Source of the DNA: Komagataeibacter sucrofermentans DSM 15973
Lineage (GTDB): Bacteria; Pseudomonadota; Alphaproteobacteria; Acetobacterales; Acetobacteraceae
NCBI RefSeq assembly: GCF_040581405.1
Contig: NZ_CP137157.1
Coordinates: 500,001 to 564,000 of the forward strand
Length of the DNA: 64,000 nt
Direction of reading: 5' to 3'
Shown in pieces: positions 1 to 11,292 of this stretch. Both the position numbers and the translations under genes were made by a program. The first letter of the stretch is position 1. Each line of letters begins with the position of its first letter. The notes under the pieces are model-generated. The model was not told the origin of the DNA. It saw only the letters and a list, made by a program, of their open reading frames with translations, and did not search any database.

Positions 1-1859
<1,859 letters not shown>

Positions 1860-1979
1860 TTCCATCGCCACAATCGTGGCAACACACATGCACAGCAGTC
1901 ATCCACTCTCAATACATAGTCATACAAAAAACACCAACCCATCCACATCAAGTCCAACCCCATACGGGGAGACTCGATG

Positions 1980-2096
1980 ACCTGGTGGCCATGGCGGGGA
2001 ATGATCCACCCGATCCCATCCCGAACTCGGCCGTGAAAACCCCCAGCGCCCATGATACTGTGCCTTAAGGCACGGGAAAGTCAGTCGCCGCCAGGT
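1980..2096 (+). rRNA. rrf: 5S ribosomal RNA
   Basis: About 117 nt with the typical 5S layout. The 5' ACCTGGTGGC pairs with the 3' GCCGCCAGGT to close helix I, and the internal CCCATCCCGAACTCGG loop is conserved. It follows the 23S by about 120 nt and precedes tRNA-fMet, the usual alphaproteobacterial order. Ends are set by helix I and may be off by one or two bases. Confidence 0.95.
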
Positions 2097-2116
2097 CTTC
2101 CAGTCTCCCCCACAAC

Positions 2117-2193
<77 letters not shown>

Positions 2194-2217
2194 AAATTAC
2201 CAAACGAAATCAATGAC

Positions 2218-2245
2218 TTAAAAGGCGGCGCAAGCCGCCTTTTGT
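2218..2245 (+). terminator. Rho-independent terminator of the rRNA operon
   Basis: GGCGGC-GCAA-GCCGCC hairpin flanked by an A-run and followed by TTTTGT, about 25 nt after tRNA-fMet. It fits the end of the rrn transcript. Confidence 0.85.
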
Positions 2246-2541
2246 CGTTCCAGTGCACCGACTGGAATCATATAGGAATCAAACGGTGGAGAATTCACGC
2301 GTAGCAGCCGGACGCGCGGGGTGTGGCGCGAGAGGGCCGGGAACGACCCGAATCGGTCATGCCGCCTTCAGGTCGCGATTTGGGCGACGCCATTGCGATG
2401 TATATGCGCGGCCCCATAAAAGGCCCGGAGATGCTCACAAAAGCACGCATCCTTACCTTATGACTTCAATGATTGGATGAAACAAGCGACAACAAAGGCT
2501 GTGCCGACGGGTTTGGCCGTCGCGTTGGGTAAGTCAGCCTT
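2246..2541. other. Gap after rRNA operon, no gene seen
   Basis: I see no convincing coding sequence. There is a small inverted repeat, TTCCAGT-6-ACTGGAA, at 2248-2267. The region starts the accessory segment between tRNA-fMet and the glycerol operon and presumably holds the promoter of the truncated LysR gene. Confidence 0.4.
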
Positions 2542-3249
2542 ATGTCCAAAGCCGATCTGAACCTCTTACACGCTCTGGATATCCTGATCGAAGTCCAGAG
2601 TGTGACGCTCGCCGCCGAACGTCTGGGGACAAGCCCGCCTTCGGTCAGTCGCTTGTTGGCCCGAGCCCGTGACATGCTGGACAACCAGATTCTGGTGCGG
2701 GCTGGACGCGGGCTGGTTGCGACGGAACGCGCCAAGGAGCTTCAGGCGGGCATCCGTCATCTTCTTGCTGAGGCGGATACCCTGCTGAATGCTCATGCGG
2801 CGTTCGATCCCGGCGGGCTTGAGCGTCGTTTCACGATCCGGGCCAATGACGGCTTCACGGGGGCGTTCGCCTCCGGTCTATACAATATTCTTGCTGATCA
2901 GGCCCCACGCGCGACCCTGCGTTTCGCCCAGGAACATGAGTTCGATGATGAGGCGCTTCGGGAAGGGCGGATCGACCTGGACATCGGTGCAAGCCGCGCA
3001 ATGGGACCAGAAGTTCGGCTTCAAACCATTTTCCGCGATCATCATATCGCGCTTGCCCGTGACGATCACCCGATCTTCTCCAGGGATATTTCTCCCGAAA
3101 CCTTCGCGGCCTTTCCGCATATCAGCGTCTCGCGCCGTGGGCGCTCCGCAGGGCCGGTCGATGAGGCTCTTCAGAAACTCGGGCTGACACGACATGTCCC
3201 GTTGATCGTTGAGGTGGTCCCGTCCGTTCGGACAGTTTTGCGGGCTTGA
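2542..3249 (+). pseudogene. LysR-family regulator, C-terminally truncated
   Basis: The product begins with a clear LysR winged-helix domain (residues about 5-65: DLNLLHALDILIEVQSVTLAA, AERLGTSPPSVSRLLARARD) followed by the start of the periplasmic-binding-like effector domain. It stops at 235 residues, whereas the family is usually near 300. The frame ends with the motif VPSVRTVLRA and an immediate stop, where intact relatives continue. The cut lies 55 bp before an IS21-family element, so I infer loss of the 3' end through insertion and rearrangement. The DNA-binding half could still be made, but effector sensing is likely lost. Its original target gene is not evident here. Confidence 0.75.
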
Positions 3250-3303
3250 TAAGCTATACCCGGTTGTTGTTATGCCGCCCTTCTGACGGCGTTGCTGTTG
3301 GCC

Positions 3304-3363
3304 TGTTGATTTTCACTGAGAACTGACCCGGGTAGGGCGGAAATTTTCATCGAGATTTGACCC
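3304..3363. repeat. IS21 left end: terminal plus internal repeat
   Basis: Terminal repeat at 3304-3332 (TTTTCACTGAGAACTGACCC core) followed by a second copy with the core TTTTCATCGAGATTTGACCC at 3343-3363. The two share the pattern TTTTCA-GA--TGACCC. They are likely transposase binding sites. Confidence 0.8.
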
Positions 3364-3415
3364 ATGCCTTCACACTCCCCGGCAGCATCTGCTGGGGGTT
3401 TGAGGAGTGATTGAC

Positions 3416-4939
3416 ATGGAGCTTCTGAGTGTGATCCGTCGGTGGCACTGCCGGGATCATCTTCCGATCCGCGAGATCGAACGCCGGACGGGACTGTCAC
3501 GCAATACGATCCGGAAATATCTCCGGGCACAGAGTATTGAACCACGGTTTCAGGTTCCCGAACGTCCCAGCCGACTGGACCCGTTTGCTGACAGGCTGAG
3601 GGGATGGCTGGTCCTGGAAGCCGCTCGCCCCCGCAAGAACCGGCGCACGGCGCGACGACTGCATGAAGACCTTGTGGCGCTGGGTTATGATGGGTCCTAC
3701 GGACGGGTGGCCGCTTTCATCCGGCAGTGGAAACACGAACAGCGCCAGGCACGCCAGACAACGGGTCGGGGTGTTTTCGTGCCCCTGTGCTTCCAGCCCG
3801 GGGAAGCCTTCCAGTTCGACTGGGGCGAGGACTGGGCGGTGATTGCCGGGCATCGCGTCAAGCTGCAGGTTGCCCACACCAAACTGTCCTTCAGCCGGGC
3901 CTTCATACTCAGGGCCTATCCCCTGCAGACCCACGAGATGCTTTTCGATGCGCTTACCGAGGCCTTCCGCGTGCTCGGTGGCGTGCCGCGGCGGGGTATT
4001 TTTGACAACATGAAGACCGCCGTGGACCGGATTGGGTCGGGCAAGGCACGTCAGGTCAATCTGCGCTTCATGGCCCTGGCCAGCCATTATCTGTTCGAGG
4101 CGACCTTCTGCAATCCGGCAGCCGGATGGGAGAAAGGGCAGATCGAGAAGACCGTGCAGGATGCCCGGCGCCAGATCTGGCAGGATCTGCCTGCCTTTCC
4201 TGATCTGGGGGCGCTGAACGCCTGGCTGGAAGCCCGCTGCCTGGACTGTTGGGAACGGCTGCAGCATGCTGAATTGCCGCACAGCGTCTCCGAGGTCCAT
4301 GCCAGCGAACGTCCCCACCTCATGATCCCGGGGCGGCCCTTTGACGGGTTTGTCGAACAGACCAAGCGCGTCTCACCAACCTGCCTGATCCAGTTCGAAG
4401 GCAATCGCTACAGCGTGCCGGCCTCCTTTGCCAATCGTCCGGTCAGCCTGCGGGTTTATCCCGACAGGCTACGCATTATCGCCGAAGGGCAGGTTCTGTG
4501 CGTGCATGACCGGATCATCACGCGTTCGCATGGTGTGCCAGGCCGCACGGTGTATGACTGGCGGCATTATCTGGCGGTCATCCAGCGCAAACCGGGCGCC
4601 CTGCGCAATGGCGCGCCGTTTACCGAATTGCCAGCCGCCTTCCGGACCCTGCAGGATCAACTGCTCAGGCGGCCTGGAGGCGACCGGGAAATGGCTGAAA
4701 TCCTGGCCCTTGTGCTGCAGCATGATGAGCAGGCTGTCCTCTGCGCGGTTGAACTGGCACTTGAAGACGGCGTGGCGACCAAGACCCATGTTCTCAATAC
4801 GCTTCATCGCCTGATCGATGCCAAGAGAACCGTGGTTCCCCGGCTTGATGCCCCACAGGCCCTGGTGCTCGCACACGAACCGTGCGCCGATACAGGGCGG
4901 TATGACATCCTGCGAAGGGACAGCCGCCATGCGTCATGA
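3416..4939 (+). CDS. istA: IS21-family transposase IstA
   Basis: The recombinase of the element (507 residues), which cuts and joins its ends. The N-terminus has a helix-turn-helix ([19 protein letters not shown], about residues 19-37). The DDE catalytic core follows, with Asp near residue 135 (FQFDWGE), Asp near 197 ([10 protein letters not shown]) and Glu near 244 (EKGQIEKTV). The C-terminal half contains the Mu-like beta-barrel region (RYSVPASF). I chose ATG 3416 because GAGGAG lies 8 nt upstream; an in-frame GTG at 3407 is possible. It overlaps istB by 11 nt, which suggests coupled translation. It appears intact and possibly active. Confidence 0.93.
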   Translation: MELLSVIRRWHCRDHLPIREIERRTGLSRNTIRKYLRAQSIEPRFQVPERPSRLDPFADRLRGWLVLEAARPRKNRRTARRLHEDLVALGYDGSYGRVAAFIRQWKHEQRQARQTTGRGVFVPLCFQPGEAFQFDWGEDWAVIAGHRVKLQVAHTKLSFSRAFILRAYPLQTHEMLFDALTEAFRVLGGVPRRGIFDNMKTAVDRIGSGKARQVNLRFMALASHYLFEATFCNPAAGWEKGQIEKTVQDARRQIWQDLPAFPDLGALNAWLEARCLDCWERLQHAELPHSVSEVHASERPHLMIPGRPFDGFVEQTKRVSPTCLIQFEGNRYSVPASFANRPVSLRVYPDRLRIIAEGQVLCVHDRIITRSHGVPGRTVYDWRHYLAVIQRKPGALRNGAPFTELPAAFRTLQDQLLRRPGGDREMAEILALVLQHDEQAVLCAVELALEDGVATKTHVLNTLHRLIDAKRTVVPRLDAPQALVLAHEPCADTGRYDILRRDSRHAS

Positions 4940-5708
4940 TCCTGCTGCTGCTTCACTTGTCGTCATGCTCCGTGGATTGCGGATGTATGGCATGGCCCAG
5001 GCCACGGCCGACCTCATCGAGCAGGGCGCGCCCGCCTTCGAGGCGGCCATCCCCATCCTCTCGCAGCTCCTGAAGGCGGAACTGGCCGAACGCGAAGTCC
5101 GCTCCATCGCCTACCAGACAAAGACCGCCCGGTTCCCCGCCTACAAGGACCTGTCCGGGTTCTCCTTTGCCGATACGCAGGTCAACGAGCCCATGATCCG
5201 CCAGCTCCATGGCGGGGACTTCATCGAGCGTGCTGAAAATGTCGTGCTGATCGGTGGCCCGGGAACCGGGAAAACCCACCTGGCGACCGCGCTGGCCATC
5301 CAGGCGATCACCCATCACCGCAAGAAGGCGCGCTTCTGGTCAACGGTCGACCTGGTCAATGCGCTCGAACAGGAAAAGATCGCCAACCGGGCCGGGCAGA
5401 TTGCCGACAGGCTGCTCCGCCTGGATCTCGTGATCCTTGATGAACTCGGTTATCTCCCCTTCAGTGCATCAGGGGGCGCCCTGCTGTTCCATCTGCTCAG
5501 CCGCCTCTACGAGCGCACCAGTGTCATCATCACAACCAATCTCAGCTTCAGTGAATGGGGTGATGTCTTTGGTGACCCGAAGATGACGACGGCGCTCCTC
5601 GATCGGCTGACCCATCACTGTCATATCCTCGAGACAGGAAATGACAGCTACAGGTTCCGCGCCAGCACCGCCGCGTCAAAAAACAAAAAGGACAGATCCT
5701 CTTCTTGA
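4929..5708 (+). CDS. istB: IS21-family helper ATPase IstB
   Basis: An AAA+ ATPase of 259 residues that partners IstA in target capture. A Walker A motif GGPGTGKT lies at about residues 109-116 and a Walker B-like LVILDELGY at about 160-168, followed by a sensor-1 region ([13 protein letters not shown]). The ATG at 4929 starts inside the last codons of istA, typical of the family. A longer in-frame extension upstream, starting at 4818, lies wholly inside istA and is not the likely start. Length agrees with the usual 250-260 residues. Confidence 0.93.
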   Translation: MRHDPAAASLVVMLRGLRMYGMAQATADLIEQGAPAFEAAIPILSQLLKAELAEREVRSIAYQTKTARFPAYKDLSGFSFADTQVNEPMIRQLHGGDFIERAENVVLIGGPGTGKTHLATALAIQAITHHRKKARFWSTVDLVNALEQEKIANRAGQIADRLLRLDLVILDELGYLPFSASGGALLFHLLSRLYERTSVIITTNLSFSEWGDVFGDPKMTTALLDRLTHHCHILETGNDSYRFRASTAASKNKKDRSSS

Positions 5709-5744
5709 CCGCCCGCCTCACTATGCCTGAAATAGCATCTGGCT

Positions 5745-5794
5745 GGGTCAATTCCTGATGAAAAACCCGGGTCAGTTCTCAGTGAAAATCAACA
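5745..5794. repeat. IS21 right end: internal plus terminal repeat
   Basis: Inverted copies of the left-end repeats: GGGTCAATTCCTGATGAAAA at 5745-5764, then the terminal copy ending AGTGAAAATCAACA at 5794. Confidence 0.8.
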
Positions 5795-5892
5795 CCACCA
5801 CTATTAGGATCCGTCATTTTGGTCCGGCCTGACTGGATAATCTCGCGATTCTCCAAAGTGACGGCGGCCTTTAACCTTGATCTTGCTCGCGC

Positions 5893-6090
5893 CTATTTCT
5901 CGCATGGTTCGACGCAATCGATATAGAAGGTGTCGCCTCGCCCATCATAGACCACCCCGCATTCCTCGGCTTCCTCATATCTCGCCTTAGAAAAATAGCG
6001 TAGCTTGCCGTCGACTCCGGTCTTCACGATCAGGTTCTCTTCCTCGGGTTCGTCGTCTGACAAGCTGGTGACAACACGACGTTCTAGCAT
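5893..6090 (-). CDS. Small acidic hypothetical protein
   Basis: 65 residues, rich in Glu/Asp (SDDEPEEENL near residues 11-20), with three Tyr in the middle and two Cys near the end (YIDCVEPCEK). I do not recognise the family. Its composition and length fit a small accessory protein, but it may also be a fragment, since it sits in DNA full of broken genes just outside the IS21 element. No clear ribosome-binding site is visible. Confidence 0.35.
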   Translation of the reverse strand: MLERRVVTSLSDDEPEEENLIVKTGVDGKLRYFSKARYEEAEECGVVYDGRGDTFYIDCVEPCEK

Positions 6091-6411
6091 GATGGCATCG
6101 TCATCGAGACGGCTGCCGCGAACCCTATGCGCGACACGTCGTGCGAATAAGTGGCGCCATCGGGGTAGAAGCTGAGGAGACTACCTGCGCCTCCGGCAGA
6201 TCCGGCGGTACGTCGAATGCACGCTCAAGTTATTCGGTGCCAGATTCTTGAACGTCTGCCAGTGCCAAAACTGGTCAACTGCATGCAGTCGGTCAACCTT
6301 ACGGTGACGTGCATCTTGTCGTCTTTCACCACACCATGTGTCGCAAATGTAGCGGCCATTCAAACGATGTTGGTCGAAGTGTCCAACTGGACATGTTTCA
6401 ATCCGCTTTTA
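6091..6411. other. Gap with no clear gene, possible coding remnants
   Basis: Several short open frames overlap here on both strands, but none has recognisable motifs or a good start. I read it as decayed DNA of the accessory segment. Confidence 0.3.
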
Positions 6412-6717
6412 TCATTTATCTGGAAGGCTTCCGATTTTATGCTTTCCACCGTTGGTGGTCACCCGAAGTACAAATTCAACGCGCGAGCCATCCTCGATGT
6501 GTTTATTGTTGAAATATTTGCCAGTCATCACTTCATGGCCTTCGTTTATGATGCTCTCAACCTCTTTGATACTTTTCCATTGATGATCGTGCCAACGAAA
6601 TTCCTGCTCGCTCGGAAGTTTTCCCCAGCGATACATATGGAATTCAGAGTTAATGTGATTGGTAGCTCCTAACGGTCGAGCGCCGACAATACGATATTTA
6701 CGTTTTTCAGTTGCCAT
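6412..6717 (-). CDS. Small DUF3892-like hypothetical protein
   Basis: 101 residues. The order of motifs (basic start KRKYRIVGAR, an IN-E-H--RW segment, then EVESIINEGHEV, then a VEFVLRVTTNGGKHKIGSLPD ending) resembles the small DUF3892 family, in which a short beta-rich domain precedes a G-K tail. Function is unknown in that family. A purine-rich GGGGGGAA lies just before the ATG. It is an isolated gene in the accessory segment. The overlapping plus-strand frame of 151 codons has no motif and is rejected. Confidence 0.45.
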   Translation of the reverse strand: MATEKRKYRIVGARPLGATNHINSEFHMYRWGKLPSEQEFRWHDHQWKSIKEVESIINEGHEVMTGKYFNNKHIEDGSRVEFVLRVTTNGGKHKIGSLPDK

Positions 6718-6917
6718 GGTTCCCCCCGTTAACGATTGAGATCAGAGAGATAGATCGCCGCCCCTCTCGATCCGCATCTCAGACTATCAAAATGCGGATC
6801 AATTGAGAACCTCCGCCCTGAGTAAGGCCCACGGCGTTATGTGCGCCGCACAGCGGATGGGCAATTGAGGGTGTAATTTTTTTGCCAATTTTTGCCATTA
6901 ACGAATAGGTTGCCGAC

Positions 6918-7037
6918 ATGAGCACGATGAACATCTTGCTCCCGGAGGCCATGAAAAGCTTCGTCGACGAGCAAGTCGTCGGGTGGGGCTTTGGGACCAG
7001 CAGCGAATATGTGCGCGAACTGATCCGTCGGGATTAG
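6918..7037 (+). pseudogene. ParD-type antitoxin, stopped by a nonsense codon
   Basis: The 39-residue frame matches the ribbon-helix-helix start of ParD/CopG antitoxins: STMNILLPEAMKSFVDEQV, then GTSSEYVRELIRRD. In intact relatives the next residue is usually Gln (RRDQ). Here the codon is TAG, one transition from CAG. The downstream sequence still reads like a basic ParD tail but degenerates, and no ParE toxin gene follows. The DNA-binding fold is present without the toxin-neutralising tail. I call it the remnant of a toxin-antitoxin module. Confidence 0.65.
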
Positions 7038-7197
7038 GGCCGGCCGCAACGGCGTCCTGCGAACGGCCATTCCCTCGACCGCGCGGTAACGCTTTAGCGG
7101 AGGTAAGCCGAGCATCTGTCCTGATTTAAAGTGTTAAGCTTCTGATACCGCGCAATTATATTGCCGCCTGAAGTGAATGTGCGAATCGGCGCTTGCG

Positions 7198-7209
7198 TGC
7201 CCCCGCAAC
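7198..7209 (+). repeat. Copy of tRNA-fMet 3' end, possible attachment site
   Basis: TGCCCCCGCAAC here is identical to 2180-2191 within the tRNA-fMet gene (T-arm and acceptor 3' strand), in the same orientation, and brackets the accessory segment. Integrative elements often duplicate a tRNA 3' end. Twelve bases is short, and no integrase gene is left, so this is suggestive only. Confidence 0.35.
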
Positions 7210-7234
7210 TAGACCAAACATCATAATGCCAAAC

Positions 7235-7266
7235 AAAAAACCCGCCCCTCAAAGGCGGGGTTTTTG
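7235..7266. terminator. Bidirectional terminator after the glycerol operon
   Basis: A-run, CCCGCC-CCTCAAA-GGCGGG hairpin, T-run on both strands. On the minus strand it lies 88 nt after glpF and would end the oprB-glpK-glpF transcript. Confidence 0.8.
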
Positions 7267-7354
7267 CGTTCTGAAAATAATCCATATGCAGGGGCGCGGT
7301 ACCCCCAGACCTGAAAGCAGGCTGTGCCAGCAAGGTCTCTCAATGGGGAAACCC

Positions 7355-8194
7355 CTACTCCCCTATGATAATGCTTTCCGCGTCGACCTTGCTTTGCAGT
7401 GCCTTCTGTGCACGCAGTTGTGCGGGTAGGAAGGGGAAGACCAGATATTCATAGGCTGTGGCCCCCACCAGCCCCCCGATCAGCGGCCCGACAACGGGCA
7501 CCCACCAGTAATGACCAGTTGCGGGCAGGGCGGCTTCATGCCACCCGGCAATATAGGCGAACAGGCGCGGGCCAAAATCACGGGCCGGGTTAATGGCCCA
7601 TGCTTCGAGATACCCCATGGAAGCACCGATGGCCGCGACAAGAAAGCCTATGATCAGCGCACCAAAATTGGCGCCGGGCGCCATTTCATTATACTGTTCG
7701 GTAATGGCGAAAATGCCGAATACCAGTATGGCGGTCAGGATGATTTCATCGCTGAAGGCGTGCCATATGGTTATGCCCGGCCCAGGTGCGGTAAAAAATA
7801 CCCCCGCCCCACCGCCGCCCGCGCGTGCAAGTTGGTGGATGTCATTGAAGTGGTTGATGACAGGGTAATACAGTGCGTAAACCAGCCCTGCCCCCACAAA
7901 GCCACCCACGATCTGCGCAATCCAGTAGGGCACCACTTTTTTCCATGGAAAGGCGCGATAGGTTGCCAGCGCAAGGGTAACCGCCGGGTTGGCATGCGTG
8001 CCCGATACGGATCCGGTGGCATAGATGGCAACAGTCACCCCCAGTCCCCATACAATGCACACCCCCCAGTAGGACTGCAGGTAAGGACTGGGATCATAGA
8101 GGAGATACATCGCCGCCACGGAATCACCGAAGGCGATGATGATGAATACGGCAAGTGCTTCAGAAATCAGCTCACCCAGGAATTCCCTGTTCAT
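7355..8194 (-). CDS. glpF: Glycerol facilitator (aquaglyceroporin)
   Basis: An inner-membrane MIP channel of 279 residues that lets glycerol diffuse into the cell. Both NPA half-helix motifs are present (HANPAVT at about 67-73 and INPARDFGPR at about 201-210). The Asp after NPAR is typical of glycerol-conducting rather than water-only members. Six hydrophobic spans are visible. An AAGGA ribosome site lies 8 nt before the ATG. It sits 31 nt downstream of glpK in the same orientation, so uptake and trapping by phosphorylation are encoded together. The acidic C-terminal tail (VDAESIIIGE) is longer than in E. coli GlpF. Confidence 0.93.
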   Translation of the reverse strand: MNREFLGELISEALAVFIIIAFGDSVAAMYLLYDPSPYLQSYWGVCIVWGLGVTVAIYATGSVSGTHANPAVTLALATYRAFPWKKVVPYWIAQIVGGFVGAGLVYALYYPVINHFNDIHQLARAGGGGAGVFFTAPGPGITIWHAFSDEIILTAILVFGIFAITEQYNEMAPGANFGALIIGFLVAAIGASMGYLEAWAINPARDFGPRLFAYIAGWHEAALPATGHYWWVPVVGPLIGGLVGATAYEYLVFPFLPAQLRAQKALQSKVDAESIIIGE

Positions 8195-8225
8195 TGGCCT
8201 GTTTCCTTATATGTGCTCAGAGGGC

Positions 8226-9725
8226 TCATTCTGCCCAGTCAAAGGATTTCTGTACTGCCTTCTTCCACCAGCCCAGGTAGCGGCTGCGCTGTTCCGGCGG
8301 CATGGTGGGCTGCCAGGTGCGGTCCACTTCCCAGTTGGCGCGCAGGTCATCGATGTTTTTCCAGTAACCCACGGCCAGGCCAGCAGCGTAGGCCGCGCCG
8401 AGTGCTGTGGTTTCCACCACTTTCGGGCGCACGACCGGCACATTCAGGATATCGGCCTGGAATTGCATCAGCAGTTCGTTTGCCACCATGCCGCCATCCG
8501 TTTTCAGGCTGCTCAGGATGATGCCGCTGTCTTCCTCCATGGCGGCGACCACATCGCGCACCTGATAGGCCGTGGCCTCCAGCGTTGCGCGGGCAAAATG
8601 CGCGCGGGTGACATAGCGGGTCAGCCCCACAATGACCCCACGGGCATTTTCCTTCCAGTATGGCGCATACAGGCCCGAAAAGGCGGGGACGATATAGATC
8701 CCGCCATTATCCGCCACGCTGCGGGCCAGCGGTTCGATCTGTGTGGCCAGATCAAACAGCTTCAGGTTATCGCGCAGCCACTGTACCAGAGCGCCCGTAA
8801 TGGCAATGGAACCTTCCAGCGCGTAGCGTGGTTCTTCCGTGCCAAACTGGTAGGCGACCGTTGTCAGCAGTCCTGCTTTGGACTGGACCGGCTCGGTGCC
8901 GGTATTCATCAGCAAAAACGAGCCGGTGCCGTAGGTATTCTTGGCTTCCCCCGGTGCAAAACAGGTCTGTCCTACAAGGGCCGCCTGCTGGTCGCCCAGA
9001 ATGCCGGCAAGCTTCGTGCCCTGCAGGCTGGGAATGACGATCGTGCCGTAAACCTGTGAGGACGGAACAATGCGCGGCAGGCAGGCAGCGGGAATGGAAA
9101 AGGCTGCAAGCATGTCCTCATCCCACGCGCAGGTTTTCAGGTTCATGAGTTGCGTGCGTGACGCGTTGGTCACGTCGGTAATGTGAATGCCCCCCTTCAC
9201 CCCACCCGTCAGGTTCCATGAAAGCCAGCTGTCTATCGTACCGAACAGGGCCTGCCCGCTTTCGGCTTTCTCGCGTGCGCCTTCCACGTTATCGAGCAGC
9301 CAACGCAGTTTCAGCCCCGCAAAATAGCTTGCCAGCGGCAGGCCCGTAATGGCACGGAAACGGTCCTGCCCCCCGTCATGGGCATAGTCGCTGACGAGTT
9401 GGTCCACGCGGGTGTCCTGCCATACGATGGCGTTATGCAGCGGCTGGCCTGTTGTCCTGTCCCATAGCACGGCGGTCTCGCGCTGGTTGGTGATCCCGAC
9501 CGATACCAGGCTGGCCGCGCCCAGATTGGCGCGGGCCATGGCCGCACCAATCATTTCATTCGTGTTTTCAAGAATTTCCAAGGGATCGTGTTCAACCCAG
9601 CCGGGCCTGGGATAGATCTGGCGATGCTCCTTCTGCGCAACGGAAACCACGGTTCCCTTCCGATCGAAGATCATGAAGCGGGAACTGGTCGTGCCCTGGT
9701 CTATTGCGCCAACGTATTCCGTCAT
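8226..9725 (-). CDS. glpK: Glycerol kinase
   Basis: Phosphorylates glycerol to sn-glycerol 3-phosphate with ATP in the cytoplasm. Its 499 residues equal the usual family length. FGGY-kinase motifs include the N-terminal phosphate loop [16 protein letters not shown] (residues about 6-21), the substrate segment [18 protein letters not shown], and the C-terminal [21 protein letters not shown] signature. Middle gene of a minus-strand run with oprB upstream (67 nt gap) and glpF downstream. No glpD is present in the window, so the next oxidation step must be encoded elsewhere. Confidence 0.96.
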   Translation of the reverse strand: MTEYVGAIDQGTTSSRFMIFDRKGTVVSVAQKEHRQIYPRPGWVEHDPLEILENTNEMIGAAMARANLGAASLVSVGITNQRETAVLWDRTTGQPLHNAIVWQDTRVDQLVSDYAHDGGQDRFRAITGLPLASYFAGLKLRWLLDNVEGAREKAESGQALFGTIDSWLSWNLTGGVKGGIHITDVTNASRTQLMNLKTCAWDEDMLAAFSIPAACLPRIVPSSQVYGTIVIPSLQGTKLAGILGDQQAALVGQTCFAPGEAKNTYGTGSFLLMNTGTEPVQSKAGLLTTVAYQFGTEEPRYALEGSIAITGALVQWLRDNLKLFDLATQIEPLARSVADNGGIYIVPAFSGLYAPYWKENARGVIVGLTRYVTRAHFARATLEATAYQVRDVVAAMEEDSGIILSSLKTDGGMVANELLMQFQADILNVPVVRPKVVETTALGAAYAAGLAVGYWKNIDDLRANWEVDRTWQPTMPPEQRSRYLGWWKKAVQKSFDWAE

Positions 9726-9792
9726 GCTGCATTCCTTTTTATTATTTACAGTAACGCTTCATATGTTCTGTTTTTTTACTGTACGGCAGGAT

Positions 9793-11292
9793 TTACAGAT
9801 TGGTGGTGAACTGGAAGCCGATCACCGCCGCATCGTGGAAGGTGGTTGTAGCCCCCGGGCGCTGCAGATACTGGAAATCAGGCTGGAAGGCCGTGCCACG
9901 GGCGACGTGGATGCTGTAGAAGGCTTCCCATACATTTTCATGGCTCTGTATGCCGTAAACGGCTCCCCACTGATTGGGCAGGTAGGGCAGGCCGAGCGCA
10001 AGCGAGGATTCCTGCTGCAGGGCCACGGTGTGGCTCATTTCCATATACTGGAACATGACGCCTATCTGATCGAGCGGGCGGCCCCAGGGTGTGCCGCTTT
10101 GCAGCAGGCCGATCCATTCATGATCGCGCATGGCGACCTGGCTGCCCTGTGTGTAATCAACGCCCCCGATCACGATCAGGCCGTTCGCCAGCCCGTCTCC
10201 GCTGCGGTGGATCATCTGGTTGAACATGAGCCATGCCGCGTTCATGCCGGTTTCATACCGGCGCGGCTGGCCCGTCGCCTGGAACGAATTGCCGTTTATG
10301 TCGGCATACAGGTTGGGATAACGGGAATTGTCATACCAGTATCCGATCTTGTAATGCCCCAGCAGGTGATGCCTGCCAAAGGAGGGGCTCCATCCGATCT
10401 CGACCTGGGATGAAAGCTTTCCCAGCCCGTCTTGCCCCAGCGCCCAGCCGGATATACCGCCATTATAGGCATGGGGGCTGACGGCAAAGATGCCGCCCAT
10501 GATGTAGGTCCGCAACGTGGGGCGCACCCGCAGGACCGCGCCGAGGTTGCCTGAAGGCCAGTCCCGTCCGCCCGGCACGTATTTTGAGGGTGCGGGATTG
10601 CCGCATACCGATACGTTCATGAACGAACAGACAAGATAATCCTGATTGAAAAAACTTCCTGTCGGTATGACACCAACCGACAGGATGATGCGGTCACGCA
10701 GGAAGCCCTTGTCGGCATACATGTCCACCAGATGGGCAACCACGTTGCCGCGTGCGCCATATATTTCTTCAGGATTGGTGACCGAATCCCCTATGGCGTT
10801 GGACAGGTTGCTTCCGTGCCCGTTGACGACCAGCATATGGGTCCAGAAGGAGGGAATCCCTGCCAGGCGTTGCCAGTCTATGTCCAGCGCGCCGGCGACC
10901 TGACCGGCCAGCACGTTGGCGCGCTGTTTGCCACCGGTAATATTGCCCATATATTCTTCATTGACGGTAACATTGAGGAATATGCCCCGATTTGTCAGCC
11001 ACGGCTGTATGCCGCCCCAGTCTCCAAGCAGGTGTGGGGTGGCTGTCAGCATGGGCACGAGGGGACCGATGGCCACCTGTCCGCTTTCTGTCATGGGAAA
11101 GGCGGCAGGCTCGTAATGGGTTGTAAAGGCGGTCTTGGCGGTTTCTGTCTGGGCCAATACTTCGGAAGTAAGCATGCAACCGGCGAACAGCATTCCCACC
11201 GTAACGGCCAGAAGCCTGATATGGGCAGGAAAGTTGTTCCATGTTATTGCAGACTTATTCTCGTTCTTGGCGCATGTCGTGATGACACACAT
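9793..11292 (-). CDS. oprB: OprB-family carbohydrate-selective porin
   Basis: An outer-membrane beta-barrel of 499 residues for diffusion of sugars and small polyols. It has a signal peptide (hydrophobic LLAVTVGMLFAGCML ending near VLAQTE, about residues 27-48), then the OprB signature starting LLGDWGGIQPWLTNRGI, and repeated aromatic-ended strands with a C-terminal FQFTTNL. I chose ATG 11292, preceded by GGGAAGGGAG, over an in-frame GTG three codons earlier. Its place ahead of glpK and glpF suggests it supplies glycerol across the outer membrane. Specificity is inferred from context only. Confidence 0.9.
   Translation of the reverse strand: MCVITTCAKNENKSAITWNNFPAHIRLLAVTVGMLFAGCMLTSEVLAQTETAKTAFTTHYEPAAFPMTESGQVAIGPLVPMLTATPHLLGDWGGIQPWLTNRGIFLNVTVNEEYMGNITGGKQRANVLAGQVAGALDIDWQRLAGIPSFWTHMLVVNGHGSNLSNAIGDSVTNPEEIYGARGNVVAHLVDMYADKGFLRDRIILSVGVIPTGSFFNQDYLVCSFMNVSVCGNPAPSKYVPGGRDWPSGNLGAVLRVRPTLRTYIMGGIFAVSPHAYNGGISGWALGQDGLGKLSSQVEIGWSPSFGRHHLLGHYKIGYWYDNSRYPNLYADINGNSFQATGQPRRYETGMNAAWLMFNQMIHRSGDGLANGLIVIGGVDYTQGSQVAMRDHEWIGLLQSGTPWGRPLDQIGVMFQYMEMSHTVALQQESSLALGLPYLPNQWGAVYGIQSHENVWEAFYSIHVARGTAFQPDFQYLQRPGATTTFHDAAVIGFQFTTNL

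Larger units (their letters stand above)
3304..5794 (+). mobile_element. IS21-family insertion sequence, complete
   Basis: A 2.49-kb element bounded by a perfect inverted repeat that begins TGTTGATTTTCACTGAGAAC at 3304 and ends with its complement at 5794. It contains istA and istB in overlapping frames, the family's hallmark. A second related internal repeat is present at each end (about 3343-3363 and 5745-5765), as expected for IS21 transposase binding sites. Immediate flanks (TTGGCC on the left, CCACCA on the right) show no target duplication, so the surrounding DNA has probably been rearranged since insertion. Both genes look intact. Confidence 0.9.
7038..7354. other. Gap: decayed parD tail, possible att repeat, terminator
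   Basis: This gap holds the degenerate parD tail (to about 7095), a 12-bp copy of the tRNA-fMet 3' end at 7198-7209 and a bidirectional terminator at 7235-7266. No gene is seen. Confidence 0.5.

Noticed and set aside
6217-6672. Plus-strand frame of 151 codons
   Set aside because: It is antisense to the DUF3892-like gene and shows no family motif.
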